Notes under the pieces: generated by a model
Told to the model about the DNA's origin: nothing
Database searches by the model: none
What the model saw: the letters and a program-made list of their open reading frames with translations, nothing else
NCBI RefSeq assembly: GCF_012222965.1
Contig: NZ_CP038241.1
Coordinates: 1,674,001 to 1,738,000, forward strand
From: Allofrancisella inopinata
GTDB lineage: Bacteria; Pseudomonadota; Gammaproteobacteria; Francisellales; Francisellaceae
Length of the DNA: 64,000 bases
Direction of reading: 5' to 3'
Made by a program: the position numbers and the translations under genes
Shown: positions 38,746-47,950 of the stretch, piece after piece
Layout: every line of letters starts with the position of its first letter
How positions within the stretch are numbered: position 1 is the first letter of the stretch

Positions 38746-39405
38746 ATGAATGTAATTGATGCATTAAAAAAGCGTAAATCTGTTAGGAAATTTCTAGAGA
38801 AACCTATACCTCCAGAACTCCTTGTTAAATTATTTGAAGCTGCAAAATGGACGCCTTCTAGCAAAAACACCCAACCATGGAAGATAGCTGTCATCAGCGG
38901 AGAAAAAAAAGAAAATTTAATGAACAAAATACTTAAAGCTCATAAAGAAGGACAAAAACCATGCATGGAATACGGGTATGAAGGTGAAGAATTAGATGGC
39001 GAACTAAAGCAAAGAGCTATAAAGTGTGGACACGATCTATATAGTGCTTTAGGAATAACCAGAGAGGATAAAGATAAACGATTACAACAATGGGCAAAAA
39101 ACTATCTTTCTTTTGAATCACCGACTACGGTATTTATATTTAAGTACCATAATACAGGAATTAGTGGCTACATGGACTGTGGGATGCTAATCCAATCTAT
39201 AATGCTAGCAGCAATTGATCTAGGGTTAGCAACATGCCCCCAAGCGTCATTAGCACACTATCCAGATGTAGTAAAACAAGAGTTAGGCTACAAAGATTAT
39301 ATATTGTTATGTGGTATCGCTATAGGATACGAAGATACTCAAGATAGAGTAAATAAATATAGGACAGGAAGAGAAAAATTAAATAATTTTGTTAATTTTA
39401 TATAA
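38746..39405 (+). CDS. Nitroreductase family FMN-dependent oxidoreductase
   Basis: This 219-residue flavoprotein of the nitroreductase superfamily opens with the FMN-phosphate-binding RKSVRKF (residues 9-15). AAKWTPSSKNTQPW (about 32-45) and GIAIGYEDTQDRVNKYRTGR (C-terminal) follow. These proteins use NAD(P)H to reduce nitro-aromatics, quinones or similar substrates. The natural substrate is not predictable. A LysR-like regulator follows 70 bases later on the same strand and may control it. Confidence 0.85.
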   Translation: MNVIDALKKRKSVRKFLEKPIPPELLVKLFEAAKWTPSSKNTQPWKIAVISGEKKENLMNKILKAHKEGQKPCMEYGYEGEELDGELKQRAIKCGHDLYSALGITREDKDKRLQQWAKNYLSFESPTTVFIFKYHNTGISGYMDCGMLIQSIMLAAIDLGLATCPQASLAHYPDVVKQELGYKDYILLCGIAIGYEDTQDRVNKYRTGREKLNNFVNFI

Positions 39406-39475
39406 ATATCTTTATTATTTAAATTTTTTTAAGTATAGTTATATATTAATATAATGCATAAAGGGGTTTTATTAT

Positions 39476-40474
39476 ATGAATATTGATTTCAGCAAAGACA
39501 TTATTGAGGCAACTCGTTATTTCATCAAGGTAGTAGAACTAGGATCATACAGCTCTGTAAAGAAATTCTATAACGTTGAACTTAACACTATAAAAAGCAA
39601 GATAGACATATTAGAAAATTATCTTGGAGTTAAACTCATACAAAATATACACAATCGCATCACCCCAACAAAAAATGGTGTCAAATATTTTCATTCTTGT
39701 AGCAAAATTTATAAGGATTTAGAAAGCACTATAGATAGCGTTAAAAATAATGGGTTTAAAGAAAGACGAGCTATAAGAATATTAGGGTCTCCACTTTCTA
39801 TAAAAGTAACTATAGATAGAGTAATACCTAAACTAAATCAAGACTCCACTAGCAACTTAAGGTTTACCTTAGACAATTATGCCTTAAACCATCTAGACGG
39901 TAAAGAATATCAGTTTGAGACATATGATGTAATCTTAATAAATACAAAACATCTGGAACATATTGATTTAAATGATTGGATAATTTGTAAATCTGTCAAT
40001 ACCGCAAAACTACCTGCTCTAATATATGGGGATAAAAATTTTATAAAAGACTTACATAACGAGCCTCAGAAAGTTCTAGAGACAGATTTGGTATTTAATC
40101 GATATGACTGGGACCACAATATTTTCAACTTCATACATAAAGAAGATGCTGAAGATAACCATCAAAACAAAACCTATAGGTTCAATCCTAATAAAATAAA
40201 ATATCTAGTTAGTAATGAAGTACAGAAATCTAATATTATAAAAAAAGAGAATGTAATTGGTTTTATGCCTAAATTCTACTACGACTCACTGATGAAAGAT
40301 TCCGAATATATTGATTTCATAAGAGGCTTTGAGGTAGATTTTCACATAGAATCTTTTTTAGTTTTAGTATACAAGTATTCAAAGCATAAAGATAAGTTAG
40401 TTGAGGCATTTAGAACTGAGTTGTTAGAATTATTAGGAAATGATTTAGACGATCCTAACGATAGTAACAGTTAA
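39476..40474 (+). CDS. LysR-type transcriptional regulator (divergent)
   Basis: The N-terminal winged helix-turn-helix is recognisable (about residues 10-70: ATRYFIKVVELGSYSSV, then KIDILENYLGVKLI and TPTKNG), as in LysR regulators. The C-terminal effector domain (about 95-325) is poorly conserved and unusually rich in Asn/Asp/Lys. Length is 332, slightly above the family's usual 290-310. AAGGGG lies ahead of the ATG. Target genes are unknown; the adjacent nitroreductase is the obvious candidate, but the two genes run in the same direction rather than divergently. Confidence 0.72.
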   Translation: MNIDFSKDIIEATRYFIKVVELGSYSSVKKFYNVELNTIKSKIDILENYLGVKLIQNIHNRITPTKNGVKYFHSCSKIYKDLESTIDSVKNNGFKERRAIRILGSPLSIKVTIDRVIPKLNQDSTSNLRFTLDNYALNHLDGKEYQFETYDVILINTKHLEHIDLNDWIICKSVNTAKLPALIYGDKNFIKDLHNEPQKVLETDLVFNRYDWDHNIFNFIHKEDAEDNHQNKTYRFNPNKIKYLVSNEVQKSNIIKKENVIGFMPKFYYDSLMKDSEYIDFIRGFEVDFHIESFLVLVYKYSKHKDKLVEAFRTELLELLGNDLDDPNDSNS

Positions 40475-40518
40475 GACCTGAAAACAAAAAACCAAGCCGT
40501 AGGTAAAAGTGATAAAAC

Positions 40519-41976
40519 TCAAATGTCTGTATATATTTTAGATAATTTTGTCTTATTCCACTCTTCCATTTTCCCAAAGTCAGGTTCAAAAGTGAATTGT
40601 CCATCTGGTGTAATTCCAGCATACATTTTCAGGTAAAAATGTAAGCTTCCTTTTTGCTTTTTATTAGGCAGTAGCCCTAAACCACCTTTGTAAGCGGAAG
40701 AAAAAATTTTTATAAAATAATTGCCATATGAACAGAGTTTTTCAATGGTTAGGGCAGGTATATTAGGATTTTCTGCTTGAGATAAAACAAAATACAAATG
40801 GTTCTCTATAAAAACGGAAAACATCTCAAGATAGCTTTTTAGTAGGAAACCCCTGATTTGTCCTGTTATACCATGTCTATTCCAAGCGCCATAATATGGA
40901 GAATTAAACGATATGTTTATAGTTTTCCCGAAAATACTCGTTATCAGTAAAGCAATTATAGACGATGAAAGAGCAGGTTTTAATAGACCAAAAGCTATAC
41001 CCTTAGATATTAGATGAGATAATGGATTTCGCTGCATTATAGCTTCACCAGAGATATATGCTTCTCGGAAATCTTTTAGCAGCGCTGCTGTTGAATGAAG
41101 GTTTGTTGTGTTTTGCTTAAATTTTAGTGAATAAGCTAATATACCGCTACACATATTATCAATCCCCTTAAGGATACCTACAGTATTTAAAAATAGCTCA
41201 TTTATTTTTATAAATAAGTTACTATTTTCCGGCATCTCTCGAAATCTTACGACCCTACCATTATTAAAATCCCTAAAGCTTTTTTCTTTTAATATCCTTT
41301 TCCCTAGATCAGAGAATTTTTTAAAACTTTTATAATCAAGAAAGTTTTCTGCCTGGGTTCTTAAACTAGAGTTTGACTGACAAATAAAAGCCCACAGCTT
41401 TTCATTTTCAGAAACCTGATCTAAATAAAGCTGATCTAAAAAGCTTTCTTCATATAGCGATGTATTTATATCCACTAAAGTATTTCCTATAACTTCAAAG
41501 AGTTTCAAAATAGCTCTCTTATGATAGGTATTAGGAATCAAATAATATGCTAGCAACCTCTCCATGTCATAAAAATCAACTACGGAGACATTGTTTACTT
41601 CTAAATATTTTGGATCTATTATAGAGGCATAATGAAACACTGCTAATGCTATGAAAGAGTAGTGAGTTGTTATAAAACATCTTCTACATTTCTTTTGGCT
41701 TATGTGTTTTAACCTGCTCCCGAAACCTATAAAAAGCTTTTTGAGGTCTTCATCACTCTCCCTATTTAAAACAGCCTTTATTCGATTAGCTTTTTCAAGC
41801 TCTATAGTTGTTATCCGGTTTATCTGGACCCCTTGACCTTTAACATGCATCATGAAATTACCAATAACTAAATTGGTGAAATTTTTATTATTTTGAATTT
41901 CATATAAGCCAGTAAATGAATCAATGCCCTTTAAAAAAGCTCTTTTTACAGCTTCTATAGATATCAGCTTTATCAT
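40519..41976 (-). CDS. Unrecognised 485-residue protein
   Basis: I do not recognise this protein. It starts at an ATG preceded by a very strong site (GGAGGGGAG), so it is probably expressed. It has no signal peptide. A cysteine pair near residues 97-100 (KKCRRCF) and one clear hydrophobic segment (about 322-350, GIAFGLLKPALSSSIIALL) stand out; the rest looks mainly alpha-helical and basic. It is transcribed towards, and converges with, the LysR-like gene, and cytochrome b561 lies 26 bases upstream on the same strand. Codon use is like the neighbours. Function unknown. Confidence 0.7.
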   Translation of the reverse strand: MIKLISIEAVKRAFLKGIDSFTGLYEIQNNKNFTNLVIGNFMMHVKGQGVQINRITTIELEKANRIKAVLNRESDEDLKKLFIGFGSRLKHISQKKCRRCFITTHYSFIALAVFHYASIIDPKYLEVNNVSVVDFYDMERLLAYYLIPNTYHKRAILKLFEVIGNTLVDINTSLYEESFLDQLYLDQVSENEKLWAFICQSNSSLRTQAENFLDYKSFKKFSDLGKRILKEKSFRDFNNGRVVRFREMPENSNLFIKINELFLNTVGILKGIDNMCSGILAYSLKFKQNTTNLHSTAALLKDFREAYISGEAIMQRNPLSHLISKGIAFGLLKPALSSSIIALLITSIFGKTINISFNSPYYGAWNRHGITGQIRGFLLKSYLEMFSVFIENHLYFVLSQAENPNIPALTIEKLCSYGNYFIKIFSSAYKGGLGLLPNKKQKGSLHFYLKMYAGITPDGQFTFEPDFGKMEEWNKTKLSKIYTDI

Positions 41977-42002
41977 TTCTCCCCTCCAAAAAATCAGCTG
42001 TT

Positions 42003-42566
42003 TTATTTGAAAACTTTCTCCTTATATTTGTTAGCGTTTTTAGAAACTTTTATTTTCGAATAAGAAATAGTTCTACTTGTTAATAAATAATTAGATAAAC
42101 CTACTAAAATATGAACAAATACTATACCTAACCCAAGATATGCTAAGTATTCATGCATATTCTTTAACTGTATAACTTGTTCTTTTGGCATAGTGTCGAG
42201 AATACTTGGCAATCCAAATGGTATCGTATATGTACCTTTTGCACTTATTATACACCAACCTAAAATAGGCATAATTATTAACCAAGAATATAAAAACCCA
42301 TGAACTACTTTGGCCGAAAAATCACGCAAAAAACTATAATCTGGTCTCTGAAATATAGCAAACTGCTTTAAAATAATCCTACAAATGGTTAAAAATAAAA
42401 TACTAAAACCTATATATAAGTGCGAGCTTTTCATAAAATTGTAAAAAACTGTGTTTTTACCAAAAGTGCTTCTAAACTCTATAGATATAAATACTAAGAT
42501 TAACAAAACGACCGTAAACCAGTGAAGGGCCATAATAATTTTTTTAACTTGATCTCTTTTTAGCAT
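42003..42566 (-). CDS. Cytochrome b561 family protein
   Basis: This inner-membrane di-heme b protein has four helices. Candidate heme ligands are in ALHWFTVVLL (helix 1), SSHLYIGFS (helix 2), KVVHGFLYSW (helix 3) and HEYLAYLGLGIVFVHILVG (helix 4), as in CybB. The preferred start is the ATG at 42566 (187 residues, near the family length); the frame extends to a TTG at 42611, and neither has a strong ribosome site. CybB-type proteins pass electrons between quinol and periplasmic partners. It sits downstream of pit. Confidence 0.87.
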   Translation of the reverse strand: MLKRDQVKKIIMALHWFTVVLLILVFISIEFRSTFGKNTVFYNFMKSSHLYIGFSILFLTICRIILKQFAIFQRPDYSFLRDFSAKVVHGFLYSWLIIMPILGWCIISAKGTYTIPFGLPSILDTMPKEQVIQLKNMHEYLAYLGLGIVFVHILVGLSNYLLTSRTISYSKIKVSKNANKYKEKVFK

Positions 42567-42639
42567 ACTTTGAAAAAAAATATAATATCTTAATTCTAAA
42601 TTATAAGCCAACAGAGACTTTTAGGAAAATATTTTATAG

Positions 42640-43635
42640 CTAAAAACTACCAAAAGAATGATATAGTATCGTATAGATGATCCCTGTAACAAAGATACAC
42701 GCAGGGATGGTTAGTAGCCATGCGGTTGCTAGCTTTTTAACAACTCTCCAATTAACTCCTGAATCAGCAAAGCCAGCACCCATGATTGAACCTGATGCAA
42801 CTTGAGTAGTACTAACTGGTAAGCCTATATGAGAAGCACCTAAAACTAATAATCCTGAACTTAACTCAGCTGAAACAGCATTTGTAGGCTCAAGTTTCGA
42901 AAGTTTTGTACTTAAGGTTTTTATGATTTTTTTACCACCAGAAAGAGTCCCCAAACCCATAGCTGCACCACAAACTATTATAACCCAATCTGGAACTACA
43001 GTACTCTGTACTAAACCGGCACTTAATAATGCTAAGGTTATAATTGACATAGTTTTTTGAGCATCATTTGAACCATGCGAAAAGGATAATAAACTAGTTG
43101 ATACTACTTGTAACTCCCTAATGTATTTATTAGTAAGTCTTACATTTTTTACTTGCGTAAAAATGTTTAACAGCACTATACAAACAATTAAAGCTACGAA
43201 AAAAGCCAAAATAGGTGAGCTAATCATTGGTACAAGAACCTTATTAACTACTGTAATGTAATTGACGTCTTTATAGCTAGCTCCTACTATAACAGCTCCC
43301 ACTAAAGAGCCTATTAAAGCGTGGGATGAGCTTGATGGTATACCAAAATACCATGTAAAAAAATTCCAGCTTATAGCTCCTAATAGCGCAGATACAAGAA
43401 CTATGTCCGAAACTACACTTGTATCTACAAGGCCTTTTGAGATAGTAGCTGCCACAGCTGTACCAAAAAATGCTCCTAAAAAATTAAAAAAAGCAGCTAG
43501 ACCTATAGCTTGATACGGTGTTAAAGATTTAGTAGCTATTGGCGTAGCAACAACATTTGCTGCATCGTGAAAACCATTTGTAAACTCAAAAAATAAAGCC
43601 ACGCAAATGATTATTATTAACATTGAGGTAACCAT
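42640..43635 (-). CDS. pitA: Inorganic phosphate transporter, Pit family
   Basis: This 331-residue low-affinity phosphate permease (PF01384 type) has about 10 membrane helices. The two inverted-repeat signature motifs are present: GFHDAANVVATPIATKSL near residue 21 and SFSHGSNDAQKTM near 180. Pit proteins cotransport metal-phosphate with H+. It follows a DUF47/PhoU-like gene by 16 bases, the standard partner arrangement. The symbol reflects family; the exact substrate is inferred. Confidence 0.9.
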   Translation of the reverse strand: MVTSMLIIIICVALFFEFTNGFHDAANVVATPIATKSLTPYQAIGLAAFFNFLGAFFGTAVAATISKGLVDTSVVSDIVLVSALLGAISWNFFTWYFGIPSSSSHALIGSLVGAVIVGASYKDVNYITVVNKVLVPMISSPILAFFVALIVCIVLLNIFTQVKNVRLTNKYIRELQVVSTSLLSFSHGSNDAQKTMSIITLALLSAGLVQSTVVPDWVIIVCGAAMGLGTLSGGKKIIKTLSTKLSKLEPTNAVSAELSSGLLVLGASHIGLPVSTTQVASGSIMGAGFADSGVNWRVVKKLATAWLLTIPACIFVTGIIYTILYHSFGSF

Positions 43636-43651
43636 TATGACAAGATCCTAT

Positions 43652-44308
43652 TTAAACTTCTTTCACATATATTCTCATTATTGATTCTGCAACAGCTGTA
43701 CAAGTTGAAATAGCATTCTCTATGGTTTTGTAGATATCTTTAACCTTCATTATAAAAATAATATCACCCTCTTCAAAATGAGAGAATTTCTTAAGAGCAT
43801 AGCCTAAATCCTCTAAAACATTCTCATCTAAAACAGTTATTCTTGTATAAAGTGATTTAAGAGTTTTATAATCGCCTTTACTAAAAGCTTTCATCATACC
43901 ATCTAGAACTTTTGTCATTTTTCTAAGAGTTTCAACACAGTTTGATAAATATAGGTTAACGTTGCCTCTTTCCTCTTCCATTAGGATTTGCATATAGCGA
44001 TAAGCTCTTACGATTCGCTTATTTAGCTTTGAAAGTAAAGTTATAATATTATGTAATTCGACTCTATCTATAGGTGTTACAAAATATCTGGCTAACTCAT
44101 GATCAATTTTATTAGCCAACTCAACTGTGACAGTTCTAGTTAATCTTAACTCTTCTGCAAGTTCAGATATGGTTAGATTATCTTTTTCTTTCATTATCTG
44201 ATCTAAAATCCTTGCTGACTCCTCTACACTCTCTGTAGCCTGTATCAATAGGTCAAAAAATATCTTATCTTGACTTGGAATTAAGGTTTTTACTAGTTTT
44301 CGCAACAT
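43652..44308 (-). CDS. DUF47 / PhoU-like accessory protein of Pit
   Basis: This 218-residue, nearly all-alpha protein has the DUF47 layout of long helices (FDLLIQATESVEESARIL, and ELANKIDHELARYFVTPIDR with the conserved PIDR segment). DUF47 proteins are encoded next to Pit transporters and are thought to modulate them, by analogy with PhoU. It ends 16 bases before pitA, so the pair is an operon. Confidence 0.88.
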   Translation of the reverse strand: MLRKLVKTLIPSQDKIFFDLLIQATESVEESARILDQIMKEKDNLTISELAEELRLTRTVTVELANKIDHELARYFVTPIDRVELHNIITLLSKLNKRIVRAYRYMQILMEEERGNVNLYLSNCVETLRKMTKVLDGMMKAFSKGDYKTLKSLYTRITVLDENVLEDLGYALKKFSHFEEGDIIFIMKVKDIYKTIENAISTCTAVAESIMRIYVKEV

Positions 44309-44385
44309 TATAAATGGTTCCTCTAATTTAGAGTTAGTTACGATGAGAAGTTTATAACAAAAAAATAGATAAAAACACTCTTAAT

Positions 44386-45213
44386 TTACGAAAAAAGATT
44401 TTTTGTAAAAAGAGTATTAAACTTAGAATTTAATTCTATTGCTTCATCGAAACTAACAAGCTTAAATCTTAAATGGGCTTTTGGTACAAACTGAGCAAGT
44501 TTGTTTATATCTGGCTCAACGACTGTAGCCACTCTTGGATAACCACCTACAGTTTGTCTATGGCGCATCAAAACTATCGGTCCGCCTGGAGAGAGCTGTA
44601 TTGTACCATCAACTACAGGTTGTGAGATCATTTCTACTTTCTTAATAGACAAAGCATTACCATCTAGAGAGATTCCCATTTGACTTGAGTTTGGTGATAT
44701 TGTCCAAACTTGCTCAAAAAAACCATTATCTTCTAGAATACCAAACTCTGGACCCTTAATTACTCGGATATAGTTATTTTTATAGTTTGAATCTATAAAC
44801 TGCTCAATTTCTTTTGACCTTTTCTTACCAATATCTACAATTTGGTTGGAAGTTTGAGCTATAGCAAACATTAAAGTACGAAAACCAGTCTTAATACCAC
44901 TGAATTCTAGAGTATCTCCTTTTTTTAAAAACTGTATTTGGTTGTATACTACTTGTTTGCCTCCCATAGAAGTATTTTCGTAAGTTGCTCCACACAATAT
45001 AAAAAGCATATCTTCTTCGGCTGTTATTTTCGCAGGATAAATCATCTCTATAGCTTGAAAATCTAAAGGTTGATTAAATAACTGATAAGCAACTCTAAAA
45101 CTTAATTGATCTTGGGCACCACCAAGAGATATACCTTTATCTTGAAATCCATATAGCCTTTCATAAACAGGGAACGATAACCCTCCTTTCACGGAAAATA
45201 TTTTTGTTTGCAT
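44386..45213 (-). CDS. pxpC: 5-oxoprolinase subunit C
   Basis: This 275-residue protein of the carboxyltransferase/KipA family is subunit C of the ATP-dependent 5-oxoprolinase PxpABC, which opens pyroglutamate to glutamate. It shows SLGGAQDQLSFRVAYQLF, ILCGATYE, GPEFGILEDNGF, and RHRQTVGGYPRVATV, the last being characteristic of the family. It lies 2 bases downstream of pxpA. It is a little shorter than many PxpC proteins (about 310). Confidence 0.9.
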   Translation of the reverse strand: MQTKIFSVKGGLSFPVYERLYGFQDKGISLGGAQDQLSFRVAYQLFNQPLDFQAIEMIYPAKITAEEDMLFILCGATYENTSMGGKQVVYNQIQFLKKGDTLEFSGIKTGFRTLMFAIAQTSNQIVDIGKKRSKEIEQFIDSNYKNNYIRVIKGPEFGILEDNGFFEQVWTISPNSSQMGISLDGNALSIKKVEMISQPVVDGTIQLSPGGPIVLMRHRQTVGGYPRVATVVEPDINKLAQFVPKAHLRFKLVSFDEAIELNSKFNTLFTKNLFS

Positions 45214-45215
45214 AC

Positions 45216-45914
45216 TTAGCCTTTATGATTATATATTTCTTTTACAAGCGCTAGTGCTATTTTACTATCAGAATGGACACAAATCGTCTCGGAATTAAAT
45301 GTAACTTTTTTACCAGCTATCCTTATAAAACCTTCTTTTAAATCCATATATTGAGACAGTGCCTTGCTTAAATCATGAATTTCTGCATTTGGCATACCCC
45401 TGGGAATAAGCATAGGATTATTATTTTTATCTAACATATACCCCCTTTCTGCAAAACTTTCTTTAAGTACCTTTATACCATTTTGTTCTGCGTATTTTCG
45501 TAATATACCAACAGGACTAACTAAAAGCTCTTCTATATCGCTATCTAAGCACCATGTTACAAAAAAATTAGCTAACTTATCATCAACGTTTAATTGATTA
45601 TATAATGCCCCATGTGGCTTAATAGCTTTTATATTACCATCAAAAAGAGCTAGCTGCTGATCAAAAGACTTTTGTAAAGTGGTATTATCAATACTAATAA
45701 CTTTTCTACCAAAGTTTTGTTTGTCTGGGTAAGATATATGAGCAGTTATTTTAACGTTATTCTCATTACAAAGCTTTGTATAATACTCAACGCTTTGCTT
45801 ATCGCCAGCATGTCCAGAGCAAGCTATATTTGCAATATCAATATAATTGACTAACTCATCATCTGTTGGATGAGCTACTCCTCTTTCTCCTAAATCACAG
45901 TTAACTGAAAACAT
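45216..45914 (-). CDS. pxpA: 5-oxoprolinase subunit A (LamB/YcsF family)
   Basis: This 232-residue protein begins NCDLGERGVAHPTDDELVNY and shows ANIACSGHAGD, followed by ISYPDKQNFGRK and AIKPHGALYNQL, the hallmarks of the LamB/YcsF (PxpA) family. It forms the 5-oxoprolinase with PxpB and PxpC. Two bases separate it from pxpB and two from pxpC, so the three subunits are co-translated. Confidence 0.93.
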   Translation of the reverse strand: MFSVNCDLGERGVAHPTDDELVNYIDIANIACSGHAGDKQSVEYYTKLCNENNVKITAHISYPDKQNFGRKVISIDNTTLQKSFDQQLALFDGNIKAIKPHGALYNQLNVDDKLANFFVTWCLDSDIEELLVSPVGILRKYAEQNGIKVLKESFAERGYMLDKNNNPMLIPRGMPNAEIHDLSKALSQYMDLKEGFIRIAGKKVTFNSETICVHSDSKIALALVKEIYNHKG

Positions 45915-45916
45915 GA

Positions 45917-46537
45917 CTAAATTTCCCTAAAAATTACTTTATCTGCTGGGCTAAAACTAGAAAAATCTCTAAAAGCTGTTTTACCAATAATATTCCAACC
46001 ACTAGGAGTATCTGTTGTAAATATAGTAGTCTGCGAGCCACCTATCCCAACAGAGCCAACTTCTATTTTATTTCTTGGCGTAGCCAGCCTAGGTAAACTT
46101 AGACTAGTATCTAGTCCCAATAAATAAGGTAAGTACGGTTTAAACCCAAGCATTGCTATATGATATTCTGATGCTGTGTGTCTTTTTATTATTTCCGGCA
46201 CACTTAAACCTAGTTTTTGTGAAGCAGATTCTAAATCTACACCACTATACTCAACATCAATATAATGTGTTTTAAATTCTATATAGCTACTATAATCAGC
46301 TGATTCTATTCTTCCAAGGATTTTGTTTTGTAAGGATAAAAAATCATTAGTATAAAGAAAATGAAAAGCTATTGAGTTATATGCCGGTACAATGTCATGA
46401 ATCTTTAAATCGTTACAAAATGACTTATCTTCTGAAATAGATTTATAAATTCTAAGGATCTTAAGATTATCATCTATAGAAAGTCGATCACTTAGGTTAT
46501 AAACAAAGCAGCTTTCACTTAAAAAATAGTAACCCAT
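45917..46537 (-). CDS. pxpB: 5-oxoprolinase subunit B (KipI family)
   Basis: This 206-residue protein of the KipI/Allophanate hydrolase subunit 1 family shows VEYSGVDLESASQKLGLS, and the C-terminal FKPYLPYLLGLD, LPRLATPRNKIEVGSVGIGG and TPSGWNIIGKT motifs. It is partner to PxpA/PxpC in ATP-dependent pyroglutamate cleavage. It is preceded by the MFS transporter gene (36-base gap), which probably imports the substrate or a related compound. Confidence 0.92.
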   Translation of the reverse strand: MGYYFLSESCFVYNLSDRLSIDDNLKILRIYKSISEDKSFCNDLKIHDIVPAYNSIAFHFLYTNDFLSLQNKILGRIESADYSSYIEFKTHYIDVEYSGVDLESASQKLGLSVPEIIKRHTASEYHIAMLGFKPYLPYLLGLDTSLSLPRLATPRNKIEVGSVGIGGSQTTIFTTDTPSGWNIIGKTAFRDFSSFSPADKVIFREI

Positions 46538-46573
46538 AAATAACTTGCAGCAAGTGTACCTTTATATACTATT

Positions 46574-47818
46574 TTACAGCTTAGTTTTATTTTGAGGTAC
46601 TTTTTTGCAGATCTCTGGTTCTAATGTATATAAAGTTATCAAGCCAACTATAGCACTTAAACATATAACACCAACAGCTGCATAATCAGAGAACTTACCT
46701 GCTAAGTAAAAGCATACAAATGGCAATAAGCCTCCATATACCCCAAACCCTATATTATAGGCCAGAGCAAAGCCTGTATAGCGCACATTTTTTGGAAAAC
46801 AGTCTGTAAATATTACCATAATATTGCCATAAAAAATCCCAAAGATTACTCCCATGACTATAAAGAAAAATACCAATAGCTCACTATTTGCCTTGTATAG
46901 CGCATACATTGGCAAAGGTAAAATAAGCATCAAAACTAATCCTGCTGTAATTATGGCTTTTGTAGCAAAAAACTTTGTCAGCCTAGCAGCCAAAGCACAA
47001 GATCCTATAAACACAGCTAAGCTTATAGTAGTTAGTAAAGCTACATTAGTGTGAGTTTGACCAAGTACTTCCTTAATAATATTAGGCAATATAGTAATCT
47101 GAAAGTATGCTACAACTGCTCCAGGAAAACATAATAGTATCATATACAAAATACTAGCTTTATACTCTAAAAATAATAATGTTAGCTTAACCTGAGTTTT
47201 TGGTGCACTTTTTTCCTCTTTCGCACCACTATGTTTAATAAAGAATGACAAAATCACTAAAAGAATTGCTACAGCAAATAAGATTCTCCAGCCTCCATTT
47301 GCCATAAGTTCATCTGGTATAAAATAACTAATAACCTGAAAACTAACTATAGCAAGTAATATTCCACCAAAGGCGCTTGCTATCACATTTGCTGAGGCTT
47401 TAGCTTTACCCAAGGCTGTAGTTTCACCTTCTATAAGAATAACAACAGAACCACTATATTGCCCCCCAATTGCTATACCTTGTAATATTCTAAAAACCAC
47501 TAATAATAAAGGAGCTAAGATTCCTATCATAGTATATGGTGGTAACAAAGCCATACCTACTGTAGGAACTCCCATAAAAAATGCTGCCCAAGCAAGAGCT
47601 GAGATACGTGATTTTTTATCTCCTATGTAGCCAAAAATAATTCCCCCAAGTGGTCTAGCAAGAAAACCTACAGCAAAAGCACCAAAAGCAAATAAAAAGT
47701 TGGTGAAAGAGTTATTAAATGGAAAAAATGCAGCGCCTATATATCCTGCACAAAATGAATACACAGTAAATTCATACCACTCTGCTGAACTTGCAAGAAG
47801 GACTAGTAGTTTTTTCAT
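46574..47818 (-). CDS. MFS transporter, ProP/MHS-like, linked to pxp genes
   Basis: This 414-residue permease has 12 predicted helices. It begins with SSAEWYEFTVYSF and shows FLARPLGGIIFGYIGDKKSR and RILQGIAIGGQYSGSVVILIE, the signatures of the metabolite:H+ symporter (ProP-like) family. It is first in the MFS-pxpB-pxpA-pxpC cluster, so uptake of pyroglutamate or a related amino acid is the natural inference. Substrate is not proven by sequence. Confidence 0.85.
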   Translation of the reverse strand: MKKLLVLLASSAEWYEFTVYSFCAGYIGAAFFPFNNSFTNFLFAFGAFAVGFLARPLGGIIFGYIGDKKSRISALAWAAFFMGVPTVGMALLPPYTMIGILAPLLLVVFRILQGIAIGGQYSGSVVILIEGETTALGKAKASANVIASAFGGILLAIVSFQVISYFIPDELMANGGWRILFAVAILLVILSFFIKHSGAKEEKSAPKTQVKLTLLFLEYKASILYMILLCFPGAVVAYFQITILPNIIKEVLGQTHTNVALLTTISLAVFIGSCALAARLTKFFATKAIITAGLVLMLILPLPMYALYKANSELLVFFFIVMGVIFGIFYGNIMVIFTDCFPKNVRYTGFALAYNIGFGVYGGLLPFVCFYLAGKFSDYAAVGVICLSAIVGLITLYTLEPEICKKVPQNKTKL

Positions 47819-47950
47819 AAAAATCTGAAAGTAAAACCTGTATATTATTTTATTAAATTATAAAAAAACAAAAAAATATAGCTTTTTAATGGAAATTCTG
47901 TAAGAAAAATACCTAAAACTTAAACCAAAATGAGAAAAATAAGACAAAAA

